Assembly (NCBI GenBank): GCA_016721565.1
Contig: JADKHW010000001.1
Coordinates: 248,001 to 312,000, forward strand
DNA: 64,000 bases
Direction of reading: 5' to 3'
From: a bacterium
GTDB taxonomy: Bacteria; Electryoneota; RPQS01
Positions 44,108-53,603 of this stretch are shown piece after piece. The notes beneath the pieces were generated by a model. The model saw only the letters and a program-made list of their open reading frames with translations. It was not told the DNA's origin and ran no database searches. The first letter of the stretch is position 1, and each line of letters starts with the position of its first letter. Made by a program: the position numbers and the translations under genes.

Positions 44108-44108
44108 C

Positions 44109-45081
44109 ATGGCGTCACCGAATCGCATACTCGTCTTTCGTAATGGCTCAATTGGCAATACTTTGGCAGCGGTGCCTGCGCTCAGATGTTTGCGCGAGAG
44201 CTTTCCGAGTGCGTACATCGCTGTATTGGTTGACAAAATCGGGAGTGAACTCCTTCAGAATTGCCCTTATACTGATTCTTTGGTTGTGTATGATCGTCAA
44301 GGGGCCGACAGCAGTGTTAGTGGTTTTGTACGAATTGCATCTAAGCTGCGCGAATTGCATCCTGACACATGCATCTTGTTCAAACGGTTCTTTCGAAACG
44401 GTTTGCTTGCGAGATTAAGCGGCGCATCACGGCGAATTGGATTCATCACGGAAGGTAAGGCGCCATTTCTAAATGAGGCGATTCCCTATGATGAGTCAGT
44501 TCATGTCACCGAGCTGAATCTGAGACTTGTCAAGTTCATTGGCGCGGCCGCACCTGTGCCGCCGACGCCTGAAGTCTTCATTACGATGACAGAGCAAGTT
44601 GAAGCCAGCGCATGGCTTAATGAAAACAATGTTGAAGGAGCCATACACAATAGCTCATTTCGGCGGCGTAACAAGCGGTGCAGATTTCGTTCCCTTGGAG
44701 CTTCGACTAAATCTTATTCGGACGCTTGCTGCGAACAAGCCGATTGTCATCATCGGAAACGGTGCCATAGAGAAGCAATCGGCAGTACGTCTCTCCAGAG
44801 AATTCGCAAATTCAGTCGATGCAACTGGGCTACCGTTGCGCCAAACGATGGCGCTGATCGCTGGCGCAGATCGGTTCATTGGCACAAATAGCGGCCCGAT
44901 GCATATCGCCGCCGCCGCGCGCATTCCGGGGATTGGCCTATTCAAACGCGACGACAGATACGAAATCGAGCGGGTAAAGTGGCACCCGCTTTATGAAAAG
45001 CTTAGAATTGTTCCAGTTCACCCTGATTTCAAGCAAAGCGAAACGGTTGAGCTTGCCCGCCAAGCATGGCCGACAAACTGA
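44109..45081 (+). CDS. glycosyltransferase family 9, second copy (frameshifted)
   Basis: The N-terminal part starts at ATG 44109 with ILVFRNGSIGNTLAAVPALRCLRESFP. The C-terminal part (frame of 44599-45081) has IAHFGGVTSGADF, PIVIIGNGAIEKQSAV and ADRFIGTNSGPMHIAAAARIPGIGLF, the GT9 donor site. The reading frame shifts by +1 between about 44617 and 44645. No stop or gap other than this single shift is present, so the intact gene would encode about 323 residues. Sequence error or recent mutation cannot be told apart here. It is related to its GT9 neighbour and belongs to the same operon. Confidence 0.8.
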
Positions 45082-45956
45082 TGGGAAACTCAATTTCGAT
45101 TGCAATTCCCGCTTATCGAAATGCCGCGCGCCTCGAACGCTGTCTCAATTCAATCAAGAAAGTGGATCCTAAGTGGTTGGCTTTGACAGTTGTGGCGGAC
45201 GACAGTGGTGACGGTCAAGTCGCCCTTGCTCTGCGCGAAAAGTTCTCAGAAGTGTCATGGATTGTTAACGAGACGAATCAAGGGTTTGCGCGCGCAGCAA
45301 ACTCAGCAGTGTTTGCGAGCAATTCAAGCTGGGTTTTACTTCTAAACGACGACAGCGAAATCGTTGAAGACCCACGACCATCGCTAATTCCGTTGTGCAG
45401 TGGAGAAAAGATATTTGCAATCTCATTGCGCTCAACAAATGAATTTGGGAAAACACGCGAAGGTGCGAAACGCTTGGTGTGGAGAATGGGTATTGCCAAG
45501 ATTTTGCATAATGAACACGATCAACACCCTCTCGATAACGGAATCTCGGATACGGCATATGCGGTCGGCGGCCATGCCGTTTACAATAAGGAAGCCTTTC
45601 ACAGTTTAGGTGGCTTTGACTCGGCCTTTCACCCATTCTATTGGGAAGATGTGGATATTTGCGCACGGGCCAGAGCAAATGGGATGAAGACGATTTACTG
45701 TCAGAGCGCATCAATTGTGCACCGCGAAGACGGCGCCATAAAGGCAAATAACAATAGTGAAACAATTCGGTATGCAACGTGGCTGAATCGGCTTCTCTTT
45801 TCGCAACGCCACGCATCAGGTATTCAGCGACTGTCGTTCCCGCTTGGGCTTCTATGGCACCGTTTGCATGCATTTACGACAAATGACGCGACTCGACTCA
45901 AAGCGATTGCAGAGTATCTAAAACGAGCGAGAACAGATCGAGATCGTACAACTTAG
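45081..45956 (+). CDS. glycosyltransferase family 2 (rhamnosyl-type, N-acetylglucosaminyl-diphospho-decaprenol-like)
   Basis: A 291-residue GT-A protein. The ATG at 45081 overlaps the stop of the GT9 gene. Motifs are ISIAIPAYRNAARLERCL, NQGFARAANSAV, LLLNDDSEI (DxD-type) and GGFDSAFHPFYWEDVDICARARANG, the last being characteristic of rhamnosyl- and galactofuranosyl-type GT2 enzymes such as WbbL. It ends the glycosyltransferase run. The acceptor and sugar are unknown. Confidence 0.87.
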   Translation: MGNSISIAIPAYRNAARLERCLNSIKKVDPKWLALTVVADDSGDGQVALALREKFSEVSWIVNETNQGFARAANSAVFASNSSWVLLLNDDSEIVEDPRPSLIPLCSGEKIFAISLRSTNEFGKTREGAKRLVWRMGIAKILHNEHDQHPLDNGISDTAYAVGGHAVYNKEAFHSLGGFDSAFHPFYWEDVDICARARANGMKTIYCQSASIVHREDGAIKANNNSETIRYATWLNRLLFSQRHASGIQRLSFPLGLLWHRLHAFTTNDATRLKAIAEYLKRARTDRDRTT

Positions 45957-45964
45957 GGAGAAGC

Positions 45965-47839
45965 ATGGACAATTCGCAAAGCAAGAAAGCGTTTCAACCG
46001 TATGTATCGGCCGAAACAGTCATGGCCGAGTCCACTTTGCGCGCCCTCGTACTCGGAGTTGTGCTTGGCATGGTGTTCACAGCGGCAAACGCGTATCTGG
46101 GATTGTATGTGGGCATGACGGTAAGCGCCTCGATCCCGGCAGCCGTGATGTCAATGTTCATTTTACGCAAGTTGTTCAAAGGCGGCACGATTCTCGAAAA
46201 CAACATGGTGCAAACCATCGCGTCGTCCGGCGAATCGCTTGCGGCAGGCGTAATCTTCACGATCCCGGCATTCTTCATCTGGAGCGCGCACGGCAAGGAT
46301 ATCGAGATTCCGGGCCTTGCGACCATAGCATTCATCACTCTTATTGGCGGTGCGCTTGGAATTTTGATGATGATTCCGTTACGCCGCATGTTGATACGAG
46401 ATGAGCACGAGACCCTGCCGTATCCAGAGGGAACAGCGTGTGCAGAAGTGCTGATTGCCGGAGAGCGCGGTGGCGCTGACGCCAAACGAGTTTTCTGGGG
46501 ACTCTTGTCTGGCGCAGTTTACAAGCTATTGACTGGTGCTGCTGTACTTCGTGAAACGATTACATATCGATTCAGCATGCCCGCCAAAGCTTATATTGGC
46601 ATGGATGCAATTCCAGCTCTGGTGGGTGTGGGCTACATAATTGGTTTGCGGGTCTCGGCAATTATGCTTGCTGGTGGTTTGCTTAGTTCTGCAGTGCTTG
46701 TCCCGGTGATTGCATTTTTTGGAGATTCGGCCATCAAGCCGATTTTCCCCGCGACAGACGTTTTGATTTCCGCTATGACCAGCGACGATATTCGCTCGCA
46801 ATACGTCCGCTATATTGGCGCAGGTGCGGTGACGATGGGCGGCATCTTCAGTTTGATCAAAGCTATTCCGGCGCTTATTCGATCTTTCAAATTGATCGGC
46901 GGTAAATCAAGAAGAAGCGCAGCAACAGTTGAGCGCACGGATCAGGATATTCCAACAAAAGTCGTGGTCATCGGCACGGCAATTGTTGGTTTGTTGTCAT
47001 GGGTTCTCGCGCCGCATGTTCCGATAGTTGTTCCTCTTGTCATCGTATTCGGCTTCATTTTTGTGATGGTTGCCTCGCGGATCGTCGGTTTAGTCGGTTC
47101 ATCCTCAAACCCTGTTAGCGGAATGACCATCGCGACTCTTTTGGGTACAGCGTTGCTTTTTGTTTCGCTTGGCATTACAGGTCCCGCCGGAATGGCCGCA
47201 GTGATGATGGTCGGCACCGTTGTATGTGTGGCCATTTGCTCAGCAGGCGATATCTCGCAAGATCTTAAAACCGGATTTCTTGTCGGAGCGACACCGCGCA
47301 AGCAGCAGTGGGCCGAGTTTCTCGGAATTTTCGCCGGCATGATCGTCGTAGGTTGGGTTGTCCATTTGCTCGGCAATACATATGGGTTTGTGCAAGATGC
47401 TACCCATCCCAAACCATTACAAGCTCCGCAAGCGAATTTAATGGCACTACTGATTGAAGGGGTGATGAACGGTCAATTGCAGTGGAGCCTAATCTTCTTC
47501 GGAATGTTCATCGCCGCAATTGTTGAATTGTTTGAAGTCAATTCGCTGGCATTTGCCGTCGGACTGTATTTGCCTGTTGGATTGTCTGTTGGCATCATGT
47601 CAGGTGCCCTTATCAAGCATTTTGTCAGCGCAAATAAGTCCGAGTCTGAAGACGGTGGCATCTTATTTAGCTCGGGTTTGATTGCAGGTGAAGCGCTAAT
47701 CGGAATCGCCTTAGCTCTGTTTGCTACGGTTGGCCTCTCTCTGGAAGCCTTCGGTGGAATGCTCGGTGCCGCTGAGTTACCGATAACATTGGTTGCGTAT
47801 GGCCTGTTGCTTGTTGCGCTCTGGAAATCCGCGCGTTAA
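45965..47839 (+). CDS. OPT family oligopeptide transporter
   Basis: A 624-residue membrane protein with about 14-16 hydrophobic segments. It starts with YVSAETVMAESTLRALVLGVVLG and NAYLGLYVGMTVSASIPAAVMSM, the conserved OPT N-terminus, and has LPYPEGTACAEVLIAGE and SAGDISQDLKTGFLVGATP, both family signatures (bacterial OPT group). OPT carriers take up oligopeptides or metal chelates by proton symport. It lies 8 bases after the last glycosyltransferase gene, so it is probably transcribed with that operon although the roles differ. Confidence 0.93.
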   Translation: MDNSQSKKAFQPYVSAETVMAESTLRALVLGVVLGMVFTAANAYLGLYVGMTVSASIPAAVMSMFILRKLFKGGTILENNMVQTIASSGESLAAGVIFTIPAFFIWSAHGKDIEIPGLATIAFITLIGGALGILMMIPLRRMLIRDEHETLPYPEGTACAEVLIAGERGGADAKRVFWGLLSGAVYKLLTGAAVLRETITYRFSMPAKAYIGMDAIPALVGVGYIIGLRVSAIMLAGGLLSSAVLVPVIAFFGDSAIKPIFPATDVLISAMTSDDIRSQYVRYIGAGAVTMGGIFSLIKAIPALIRSFKLIGGKSRRSAATVERTDQDIPTKVVVIGTAIVGLLSWVLAPHVPIVVPLVIVFGFIFVMVASRIVGLVGSSSNPVSGMTIATLLGTALLFVSLGITGPAGMAAVMMVGTVVCVAICSAGDISQDLKTGFLVGATPRKQQWAEFLGIFAGMIVVGWVVHLLGNTYGFVQDATHPKPLQAPQANLMALLIEGVMNGQLQWSLIFFGMFIAAIVELFEVNSLAFAVGLYLPVGLSVGIMSGALIKHFVSANKSESEDGGILFSSGLIAGEALIGIALALFATVGLSLEAFGGMLGAAELPITLVAYGLLLVALWKSAR

Positions 47840-47863
47840 ACCTACCGCAGATCGATTTCGCAA

Positions 47864-47890
47864 AACGGCCCGCTTTCAAAGCGGGCCGTT
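47864..47890. terminator. bidirectional terminator between OPT gene and ABC ATPase genes
   Basis: AACGGCCCGC (47864-47873) pairs with GCGGGCCGTT (47881-47890) around TTTCAAA. The genes converge here. Confidence 0.75.
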
Positions 47891-47893
47891 GCA

Positions 47894-48580
47894 TTATTGT
47901 GCAGCTGCAAGCAGAAGCATATCTCGGTTCTTCAGAAACTCAGTTGAAGGTCCGTGCCATTGGAATGACCCGTGACCTAAAATGTGAACCTCGCCACTTA
48001 ACTCCGCAATTAAATCAAGGTCATGCGTGATCACAATGGAACAGGTTCCTTTTTTCGACGCAGATCCTAGCCAATTAGCCAATTGGTGAACGTGGACTTC
48101 GTCCAAACCAAGCGAAGGTTCGTCAAGAACGATTACTTTTGAACCCAACGACACTTGGAGCGCAATAGCAAAAAGTCGACGTTGCCCGAAAGATAGTCGG
48201 TGAGGTGACTTGCGCGCGATGTCAACAAAATGCAGATCAAAATCTGCCAGCATACTCAAAGCTTTTTCTTCAGCTTGCGCATCGGGGAGCAACGCAAGCT
48301 CTTCTTCAACTGAGTCAGTCAAGAAAAGATTCTCCGGGAACTGCAGAACCATGGTAGGCGATGCATCCTTTGGGAGTTTGACATTGCCGGATTTGTGTGA
48401 CATGACTCCACACAGCAGCAACCCAAGTGTGCTTTTTCCACAGCCGGATGGCCCGACCACATAGTGGACAACTCCCGCCGCAAATTCTGCTGAACAATGT
48501 GTCAAGACACTGTTGTCGTCTTGATATGCAAACGAAACGTCGTCGAACCGTACATGTGTCGCGGAATCAAGAGCAGTCAT
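47894..48580 (-). CDS. ABC transporter ATP-binding protein, ECF (EcfA) type
   Basis: A 228-residue ATPase with Walker A GPSGCGKST (about residues 43-51), a Q-loop (LQFPENLFLT, the ECF-type QFPE pattern), signature LSFGQRR, Walker B VIVLDEPS and the switch His in THDLDLI. The QFPEN Q-loop is a mark of the EcfA ATPases of energy-coupling-factor vitamin and metal carriers. It overlaps the second ATPase gene by four bases. No EcfT membrane subunit and no substrate-binding S component are present in the window. Confidence 0.87.
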   Translation of the reverse strand: MTALDSATHVRFDDVSFAYQDDNSVLTHCSAEFAAGVVHYVVGPSGCGKSTLGLLLCGVMSHKSGNVKLPKDASPTMVLQFPENLFLTDSVEEELALLPDAQAEEKALSMLADFDLHFVDIARKSPHRLSFGQRRLFAIALQVSLGSKVIVLDEPSLGLDEVHVHQLANWLGSASKKGTCSIVITHDLDLIAELSGEVHILGHGSFQWHGPSTEFLKNRDMLLLAAAQ

Positions 48581-49206
48581 TTCTCGTCAACGTCCAGTGA
48601 CGACAGAACACCATTTGCCAGACGCATTGCCTTCATCCCTTCAGGCAATTCTGATACACGGCTAACGATCCAAATCGTTGCCGCCCGTACCTGCCCTGAA
48701 AAGAAGCTCCTGAACTCACGCCGCGAAGCTCCGTCAAGATAGGCATCAGGCTCGTCAAGCAATAGTAGTTCCGGTTCACGACACAACAGGGCTGCCAGCG
48801 CAACCTTCTGCTGCTGACCACCCGATAACTTCAAAGGGTGCTGTTCCGACGCATGCTCAAGATCAAATTGCTGTAGCCGATCTTGTGCAACTCGCGCTAC
48901 AGTTTTGTCATCAAGCGCATTCAACCTCAACGTATATTCAATCTCTTCGCGCACTGTTGAACACACCAACTGCTGTCGCGGGTTCTGCAATAGAATTGCA
49001 GGGTTCGACGAGCTGAAATGTCTCACCTTGCCACGAGTTGGTGCAAGTAGTCCTGCGGCAACTTTCAGCAACGTCGTCTTGCCTTCGCCATTTCTGCCGA
49101 TAATGGCAATCTGTTCGCCGCGTTCAAGCGAGAGCGAAAGCCCTTTTAGTATCTCCGGCGAATTTGAGTACGCCGCAGACACATCCTCAAGAACGAGTAT
49201 CGCCAT
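48577..49206 (-). CDS. ABC transporter ATP-binding protein, ECF (EcfA') type
   Basis: A 209-residue ATPase from ATG at 49206. Walker A is GRNGEGKTT, the Q-loop LLQNPRQQLV fits the EcfA QNPxxQ pattern, the signature is LSGGQQQK, and Walker B is LLLLDEPD. The switch region reads IVSRVSE, so the usual switch His is missing. Paired with the downstream EcfA it would form the heterodimeric motor of an ECF transporter. Its 5' end overlaps the 3' end of waaA. Confidence 0.85.
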   Translation of the reverse strand: MAILVLEDVSAAYSNSPEILKGLSLSLERGEQIAIIGRNGEGKTTLLKVAAGLLAPTRGKVRHFSSSNPAILLQNPRQQLVCSTVREEIEYTLRLNALDDKTVARVAQDRLQQFDLEHASEQHPLKLSGGQQQKVALAALLCREPELLLLDEPDAYLDGASRREFRSFFSGQVRAATIWIVSRVSELPEGMKAMRLANGVLSSLDVDEK

Positions 49207-50430
49207 CGGAGGGCAAAACATGATCAAGAATTCGATTCACCACACCAGCACGCACACACACGAAGTCTATAACTTGAGTCTTGTCAAAAGATGACAAGAA
49301 GCGTGCACCTTGATACGCTATTTCTGTCTCATCATTCACAACTGCCAACAATCCCTCAGCGAGCGCCTCGTTCGCTTCACGCGATACGTCGATTTTCGGA
49401 CCACAAAGCACCTTTAGCCCGTGTGCCATTGGTTCAAGAACACTATGCACACCGCGATCAAATCCGCCGCCGACAAACGCCAGTATTCCGTATTGATAAA
49501 CGTCTGCAAGAATCCCACTCCGGTTTACAATGATTATATCAGAGTTAATAGTGGACTCCGTTATCTCCGCACAGGAAAGTCCAGCCGTATAGGCTTTACT
49601 CTGAATCTGTGCCACAATGCTATCATAGGGTCGTGCGGCACTATCAGTAGTTGAAGCTCAGAACAGCTCTTGCGTAATTCCGAAAGCGCAGCAATGAGCA
49701 AATCATCATCCCTGTCGTGTGTGCTCCCGCCGATCAACAATTTGCGCTGCTTCAACTCATTCGCGAACTCCGCGAGTGGTGAATGTCCTGCTTGCGCGCG
49801 TGCCCAAACACGGTCAAATCTTGAATCACCAACAGCCCACGTTCGCTCTGGCCTCTTCGTAACACGGATTGCTCTTTCAGCATCATCTTTGGATACAGTC
49901 AACACGCCGTTTAATTGCGAGAAGACTGCGCGATGAAATGCCGTGAGTCCGGGAATCGACTTGGTGGATCCTGCATGAAAATTTCCATTAATCAACCAGA
50001 TCGGGATGTTGCAGGCGTTTGCCTGCCATACCAAGTTTGGCCACACATCGTGTTTGCTAATAAGCACAACAACGGGTCTCAATGCGGCATAGAATTCTCG
50101 CACGGAAAATGCAGAATCAAAAGGGCTGTAATCCGCGAACGCAAAGTCTCCGGGCTTCAGTGCAGCTTCCGCAGACGGTGAGAAGTAACTCACACATGGA
50201 AGAAATCCTCGCTCTCGGCATGCTGCGGCCAGAGGTTTAACGCCTTCAAGTTCGCCCGCAGACGCGCAATGAAACAGTACGACTCGTTCATTTGGGTGCT
50301 TCTTGCGAAATTCCCTTGCGTGTCCTGTAACCCGTTGACGGCCAAGCAGCCCCCGCCGCAATTTTCGCGAAAACAGTCCGGCCAACCTCGCACCAAGCGA
50401 CAACAGAGGATAGGCGAACACGTTGTACAT
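49187..50430 (-). CDS. waaA: Kdo transferase WaaA, GT30 (frameshifted)
   Basis: The N-terminal part holds LFHCASAGELEGVKPLAAACRERG and the SxHDVWPNL region (ISKHDVWPNLVWQ). The C-terminal part (to 49187) holds AFVGGGFDRGVHSVLEPMAHGLKVLCGP, the GT30 signature. It transfers Kdo from CMP-Kdo to lipid A precursor. The frame shifts by -1 at about 49628-49630: reading CCC TAT GAT AGC, with one more C than present, restores HDPYDSIVAQIQ. This is a three-base homopolymer. The start is placed at ATG 50430 (MYNVFAYPLLSLGARLA, a membrane anchor); starts at 50457 or 50487 would overlap the heptosyltransferase gene. Confidence 0.87.
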
Positions 50431-50449
50431 GATCTTTGCAGCCACAAGA

Positions 50450-51448
50450 TTAGCCACGCTCACCTCGGGACTCGATAAGCGTTTCAATCGATTGTTCGAC
50501 TTGTTCGGGTGTGGTTTTCTTCATGCAATCGTGATGACCAAGCGGACACGTTGCACCGCCAAACGCAGTACACGGTCTGCAAGTCAGATCCTGTTGAACC
50601 ACAATGGAGTTGGCACGGAAAGGGAAGAACCCAAATTGCTCGACGGTCGGCCCAAAGATGGCGACCAATGGAGCATTGACTCCCGATGCAAGGTGCATAA
50701 GCCCAGAGTCGTGACACACGACGACATCGGCCTGCATCATGCGCTGACCAAGATCTTTCAGAGGAGAGTCAATTAACACTTCACTTTGATTGCCACCGAC
50801 TCGGCGGCAATCGTCGGCTTCAGATTTCGAGCCGCAAACAGTAAGTTCAAAACCCTGCTGTCGAAGATCTCTGGCCAACGCTTCCCAATTTTCAATCGGC
50901 CAGCGCTTCGTATTGTGTTTTGCTCCGGGGCACAATACTGCTCGCTTGATTGATTTGACTGAGTGGATGTCGTTGGTCGGCACACTCAGTTGCAAACCCA
51001 ATCCATCATCGACAACTCCAATTGCTTCCATGGCCTCGATGTAGCGGAGGGGAACGGGCTTAGTATTCCCGTACAGGTCTTTCTTGAATCTAATCAGAAG
51101 CCAGCGTCTGAATCTGTAGCGCGAGGCTTTGGCCCAAATCAGCGGGAAGCAGAACATGCGCAGGAACGAACTTCGCAGAGAATTCTGCAGGTCGAAGATC
51201 ATTTCATAGCGCCGAGAAAGCAAACGGCGCAACCTAAACAGGCCGCGCCATCCTTCATTCTTGTTCAGCGTAATGATGCTATCGATACCCGGCAGAAGCT
51301 GGGCGGCTTCTGCGAATTCTGAGGCAACGAGGAAGTCGATCTTTGCTTCTGGGAACCTTGTGCGTAGCGCGCGCATCGCCGGCGCACACAAGAGCACGTC
51401 ACCGAGCGACGACAAACGAATCACCAAAATACTGCCCGTGTCGGACAA
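50450..51448 (-). CDS. ADP-heptose:LPS heptosyltransferase (GT9, WaaF-like)
   Basis: A 332-residue GT9 protein: ILVIRLSSLGDVLLCAPAMRALRTRFP at the N-terminus, PGAKHNTKRWP in the middle and VVCHDSGLMHLASGVNAPLVAIFGPT at the donor site. The C-terminal TCRPCTAFGGATCPLGHHDCM cysteine pattern is common in WaaF-type heptosyltransferases. The start is TTG at 51448, two bases after the apbE stop. With waaA next to it, it probably adds the first or second heptose to Kdo. Confidence 0.9.
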   Translation of the reverse strand: MSDTGSILVIRLSSLGDVLLCAPAMRALRTRFPEAKIDFLVASEFAEAAQLLPGIDSIITLNKNEGWRGLFRLRRLLSRRYEMIFDLQNSLRSSFLRMFCFPLIWAKASRYRFRRWLLIRFKKDLYGNTKPVPLRYIEAMEAIGVVDDGLGLQLSVPTNDIHSVKSIKRAVLCPGAKHNTKRWPIENWEALARDLRQQGFELTVCGSKSEADDCRRVGGNQSEVLIDSPLKDLGQRMMQADVVVCHDSGLMHLASGVNAPLVAIFGPTVEQFGFFPFRANSIVVQQDLTCRPCTAFGGATCPLGHHDCMKKTTPEQVEQSIETLIESRGERG

Positions 51449-51450
51449 TT

Positions 51451-52441
51451 TTAGTTCAGGGTCTTAAGCCTATCCTTGAGCGCGCCGTCAGCGGCAATCG
51501 TGTAGCTGGGCTTGCTCCCGCTTACGCGAATGCTTCCCATGAGTTCAGCACGCCCTTTTTCAGTCATTTTGCTTGCGTCACCGTCCACGGCTACTGCATA
51601 GGCAAGAGCAAATGCAGTTGCGCAGTCTTTGGACATAGCGAGTGCAGCGCCCTTTTGCGAGTTCGCCTGTGCGCGGGTCGAGAATCAAGCGGCCGCCTTT
51701 TCCTTGTGGGGGTAAGAAGGCGAGACCGCCTTGAGCCATTGAAACGGTGGCCCATGTGCTATCGCCGCCAGAAGGATCGCTGATCTTGACAGAGCGGCTT
51801 TGCTCGTTTTGAGGCATGCCTACCACGCGAACGGCATACGGTGTGCGGATTTCAAATGCGCCGAAGCCCTTTTCATTCAGCTTCTCGGCGGCGCGGTCGA
51901 TGGCCCATGCTTCCGCGAAGCCGCGCGCGTCAAAGCGCATCTTCGGTTTCGAGAGTAGGATTGACTTGCCGGCTACGAACATGCCGCCAGTCTTGATCAA
52001 TGACAGCGCGCTGTCCATGTCGGCTTGCGAAGGCTTGACTGCCTTGCCGCTTACCATCCAAGCGTCCAGCAGTGGGCCATAGCGCAAGTCAAAGGCTTCG
52101 CTGGTCAAGTCATTGAGCTGAAGGCCGCGCATCAGCATAGAGTAAATCGCTGTGTCAACAGGCACGGATTCACGGCCTGCTCCGTCAGCAATTTTTTTGA
52201 GCTGATTGTCGGGGCCTGAGCCGAAGGCAGATTTCTCGTACGCGCCCAAGACCGTGAAGGCGGCATCGTATGCGCCTTTCAGGTCATCGGGTTTGGCGTC
52301 GGGGAGGAAAATCGTCACGGTGACGGGGACACCGAATACGGTGCGAGTTTCGCTGGGGAAGCGATCTCCGGATTTTTGGCAGCCCACGATGGCAACGAGG
52401 GCCAGACTCAAAAGAATTGCGTAACGACGCATGTGTTTCAC
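51451..52441 (-). CDS. apbE: FAD:protein FMN transferase, ApbE-type lipoprotein (frameshifted)
   Basis: The N-terminal part has a lipoprotein signal (LVAIVGC) and ApbE motifs: RTVFGVPVTVTIF, FDLRYGPLLDAW, FDARGFAEAWAIDRAAE, GGRLILDPRTGE. The C-terminal part (51451-51636 frame) has MSKDCATAFALAYAV and ends in an ordinary ApbE tail. The frame shifts by +1 at about 51650-51652, a GGG run on the coding strand: one G fewer gives LAKGAALAMSKDC. ApbE attaches FMN to Ser/Thr of exported flavoproteins such as Rnf and Nqr subunits. The start is GTG 52441 or ATG 52432. It lies between smpB and a heptosyltransferase gene. Confidence 0.85.
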
Positions 52442-52461
52442 TCTGTGACTGATTTGATAAC

Positions 52462-52932
52462 TTATGGATTGCGGCGGTTCTTGATCTCACGATCAAGCTC
52501 GCGTTTCGCTCTTAACTCTTCTTTGGCGTCGCGCTTGTCATACTCGCGCTTGCCTTGCACAACGGCCAACTCGACTTTCAGATACTGGCCCTTGAAGTAC
52601 AAGGACAGCGGCACGAGCGTGTAGCTCTTCTCGAGCACCTGTCTTTGAATCTTGCGGATCTCCGTTCGATTCAAAAGCAATTTGCGCACCCTTCGCTCAT
52701 CCACCTCGGTGTAGCCGCGATTCTTGTACGGGTTGACTCCCATTGAGTAGAGGAGTACCTCGCCGTCCTGCACGCGGGCAAACGCATCACGCAGGTTGAC
52801 GTGGCCTTCGCGGACGGATTTGACTTCCGTTCCGAGCAGGGCGATGCCAGCCTCGTAGGTTTGGATGATGTGATAGTCATGGCGCGCCTTGCGGTTTTGC
52901 GCGACGATTTTCACTGAGCCGTTAGCCTCCAT
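52462..52932 (-). CDS. smpB: SsrA-binding protein
   Basis: A 156-residue SmpB, the tmRNA partner in ribosome rescue. It has ARHDYHIIQTYEAGIALLGTEVKS, LRDAFARV and NPYKNRGY, then a basic C-terminal tail KREYDKRDAKEELRAKRELDREIKNRR that enters the ribosome. The length and pattern are standard. It heads a unit of smpB, apbE, a heptosyltransferase, waaA and two ABC ATPases on the minus strand with short gaps or overlaps. The ssrA gene itself is not in the window. Confidence 0.95.
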   Translation of the reverse strand: MEANGSVKIVAQNRKARHDYHIIQTYEAGIALLGTEVKSVREGHVNLRDAFARVQDGEVLLYSMGVNPYKNRGYTEVDERRVRKLLLNRTEIRKIQRQVLEKSYTLVPLSLYFKGQYLKVELAVVQGKREYDKRDAKEELRAKRELDREIKNRRNP

Positions 52933-52988
52933 GACCCGCTAAAGTAACAAAAAATCAGAGGAAAGGCAAGGGTTTTGGGGGTGAGAAC

Positions 52989-53017
52989 TTGACAAAGAGG
53001 GGGGAAATGGTTATCAT
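52989..53017 (+). promoter_or_regulatory. sigma70-type promoter for tRNA-Leu
   Basis: A perfect TTGACA (52989-52994) and TATCAT (53012-53017) 17 bases apart, 12 bases before the tRNA 5' end. Confidence 0.8.
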
Positions 53018-53029
53018 TTCGGTTCCTTT

Positions 53030-53113
53030 GCAGGAGTGGTGGAATTGGTAGACTCGCTAGTTTCAGGTACTAGTGTCCTTCGGGACGTGCGGGTTCGAGT
53101 CCCGCCTCCTGCA
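53030..53113 (+). tRNA. tRNA-Leu (CAG anticodon)
   Basis: A class II tRNA of 84 bases. Acceptor GCAGGAG pairs with CTCCTGC, the D-loop has TGGTGGAATTGGTAGAC, the anticodon stem CTAGT/ACTAG holds loop TTCAGGT (anticodon CAG), the long variable arm is GTCCTTCGGGAC, and the T-loop is GTTCGAGTC. The CCA end is not fully encoded. A terminator follows at 53167-53192. Confidence 0.95.
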
Positions 53114-53117
53114 CCCA

Positions 53118-53133
53118 CCAGCGCAGGCGCTGG
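53118..53133. repeat. palindrome CCAGCGC-AG-GCGCTGG just after tRNA-Leu
   Basis: CCAGCGC (53118-53124) and GCGCTGG (53127-53133). A related palindrome CCAGCG-TGT-CGCTGG occurs at 55785-55799, on the far side of the broken gene, and both are followed by similar GGAC text. Confidence 0.45.
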
Positions 53134-53166
53134 ACACAGTGCGCTTCGCTGAAGCTTTAGGTAATG

Positions 53167-53192
53167 TGCGGCGGCTCGAAAGAGTCGCCGCA
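53167..53192 (+). terminator. intrinsic terminator after tRNA-Leu
   Basis: An 11-base-pair stem (53167-53177 with 53182-53192, one G-T pair) closed by a GAAA tetraloop, followed by TTTTTT. Confidence 0.82.
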
Positions 53193-53538
53193 TTTTTTGT
53201 GCGATTTTGGAGAGGCGAGGCGGGGTTGTAAGGGGTTGTTTCTGTGTAAAACGCTAATAATTGACCAAACAGGAGTATTTTATAAACAGGGGGTTAACTC
53301 TTGGGGGTGCACCATTTTTCACAACCGCTTGTTAAGCGGGTATTGCGCTGGCGCGGTCGCTTCTGGTTGTTTGGTCTGGTTTCTCTTTGCATTTAGACAA
53401 TATACGAGATTTTGAACGGATGGTCAAGAGAAATTTTCTGAATATTGAACTTAGGAAGATATTGATAAATTGGGAGTTGGGAGATTTTAGGAATTTGGGA
53501 GGCATTATGGGTCACTTCAACAATCTTCATAGTTCTGC
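53193..53538. other. gene-free AT-rich stretch
   Basis: No supported gene lies here; the only open frame (53164-53415) begins inside the terminator and has no recognisable product. A small hairpin CCGCTT-GTT-AAGCGG sits at 53325-53339. The composition is richer in A/T and G-runs than the flanking genes. It may be an old insertion scar. Confidence 0.5.
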
Positions 53539-53567
53539 TTGACATTGTTACACCGCCCTCGTAAATT
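53539..53567 (+). promoter_or_regulatory. promoter in front of the broken T9SS-protein gene
   Basis: TTGACA (53539-53544) and TAAATT (53562-53567) with 17-base spacing, 37 bases before the ATG. Confidence 0.5.
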
Positions 53568-53603
53568 AAAGAGTTACAAACTTCTAATGAATCGGGGAAT
53601 GAA

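Noticed and set aside
43127..45081. The two adjacent GT9 genes as a tandem duplication
   Set aside because: Outside the family motifs the sequences differ widely, so any duplication is old.
45265..45873. 202-residue open frame opposite the GT2 gene
   Set aside because: Shadow of a well-supported glycosyltransferase; no start signal or domain.
53030..53113. tRNA-Leu as attachment site of an integrated element
   Set aside because: No integrase gene and no repeated tRNA 3' end was found within the following 3 kb.
53164..53415. 83-residue open frame after tRNA-Leu
   Set aside because: It begins inside a terminator hairpin and shows no family pattern or ribosome binding site.
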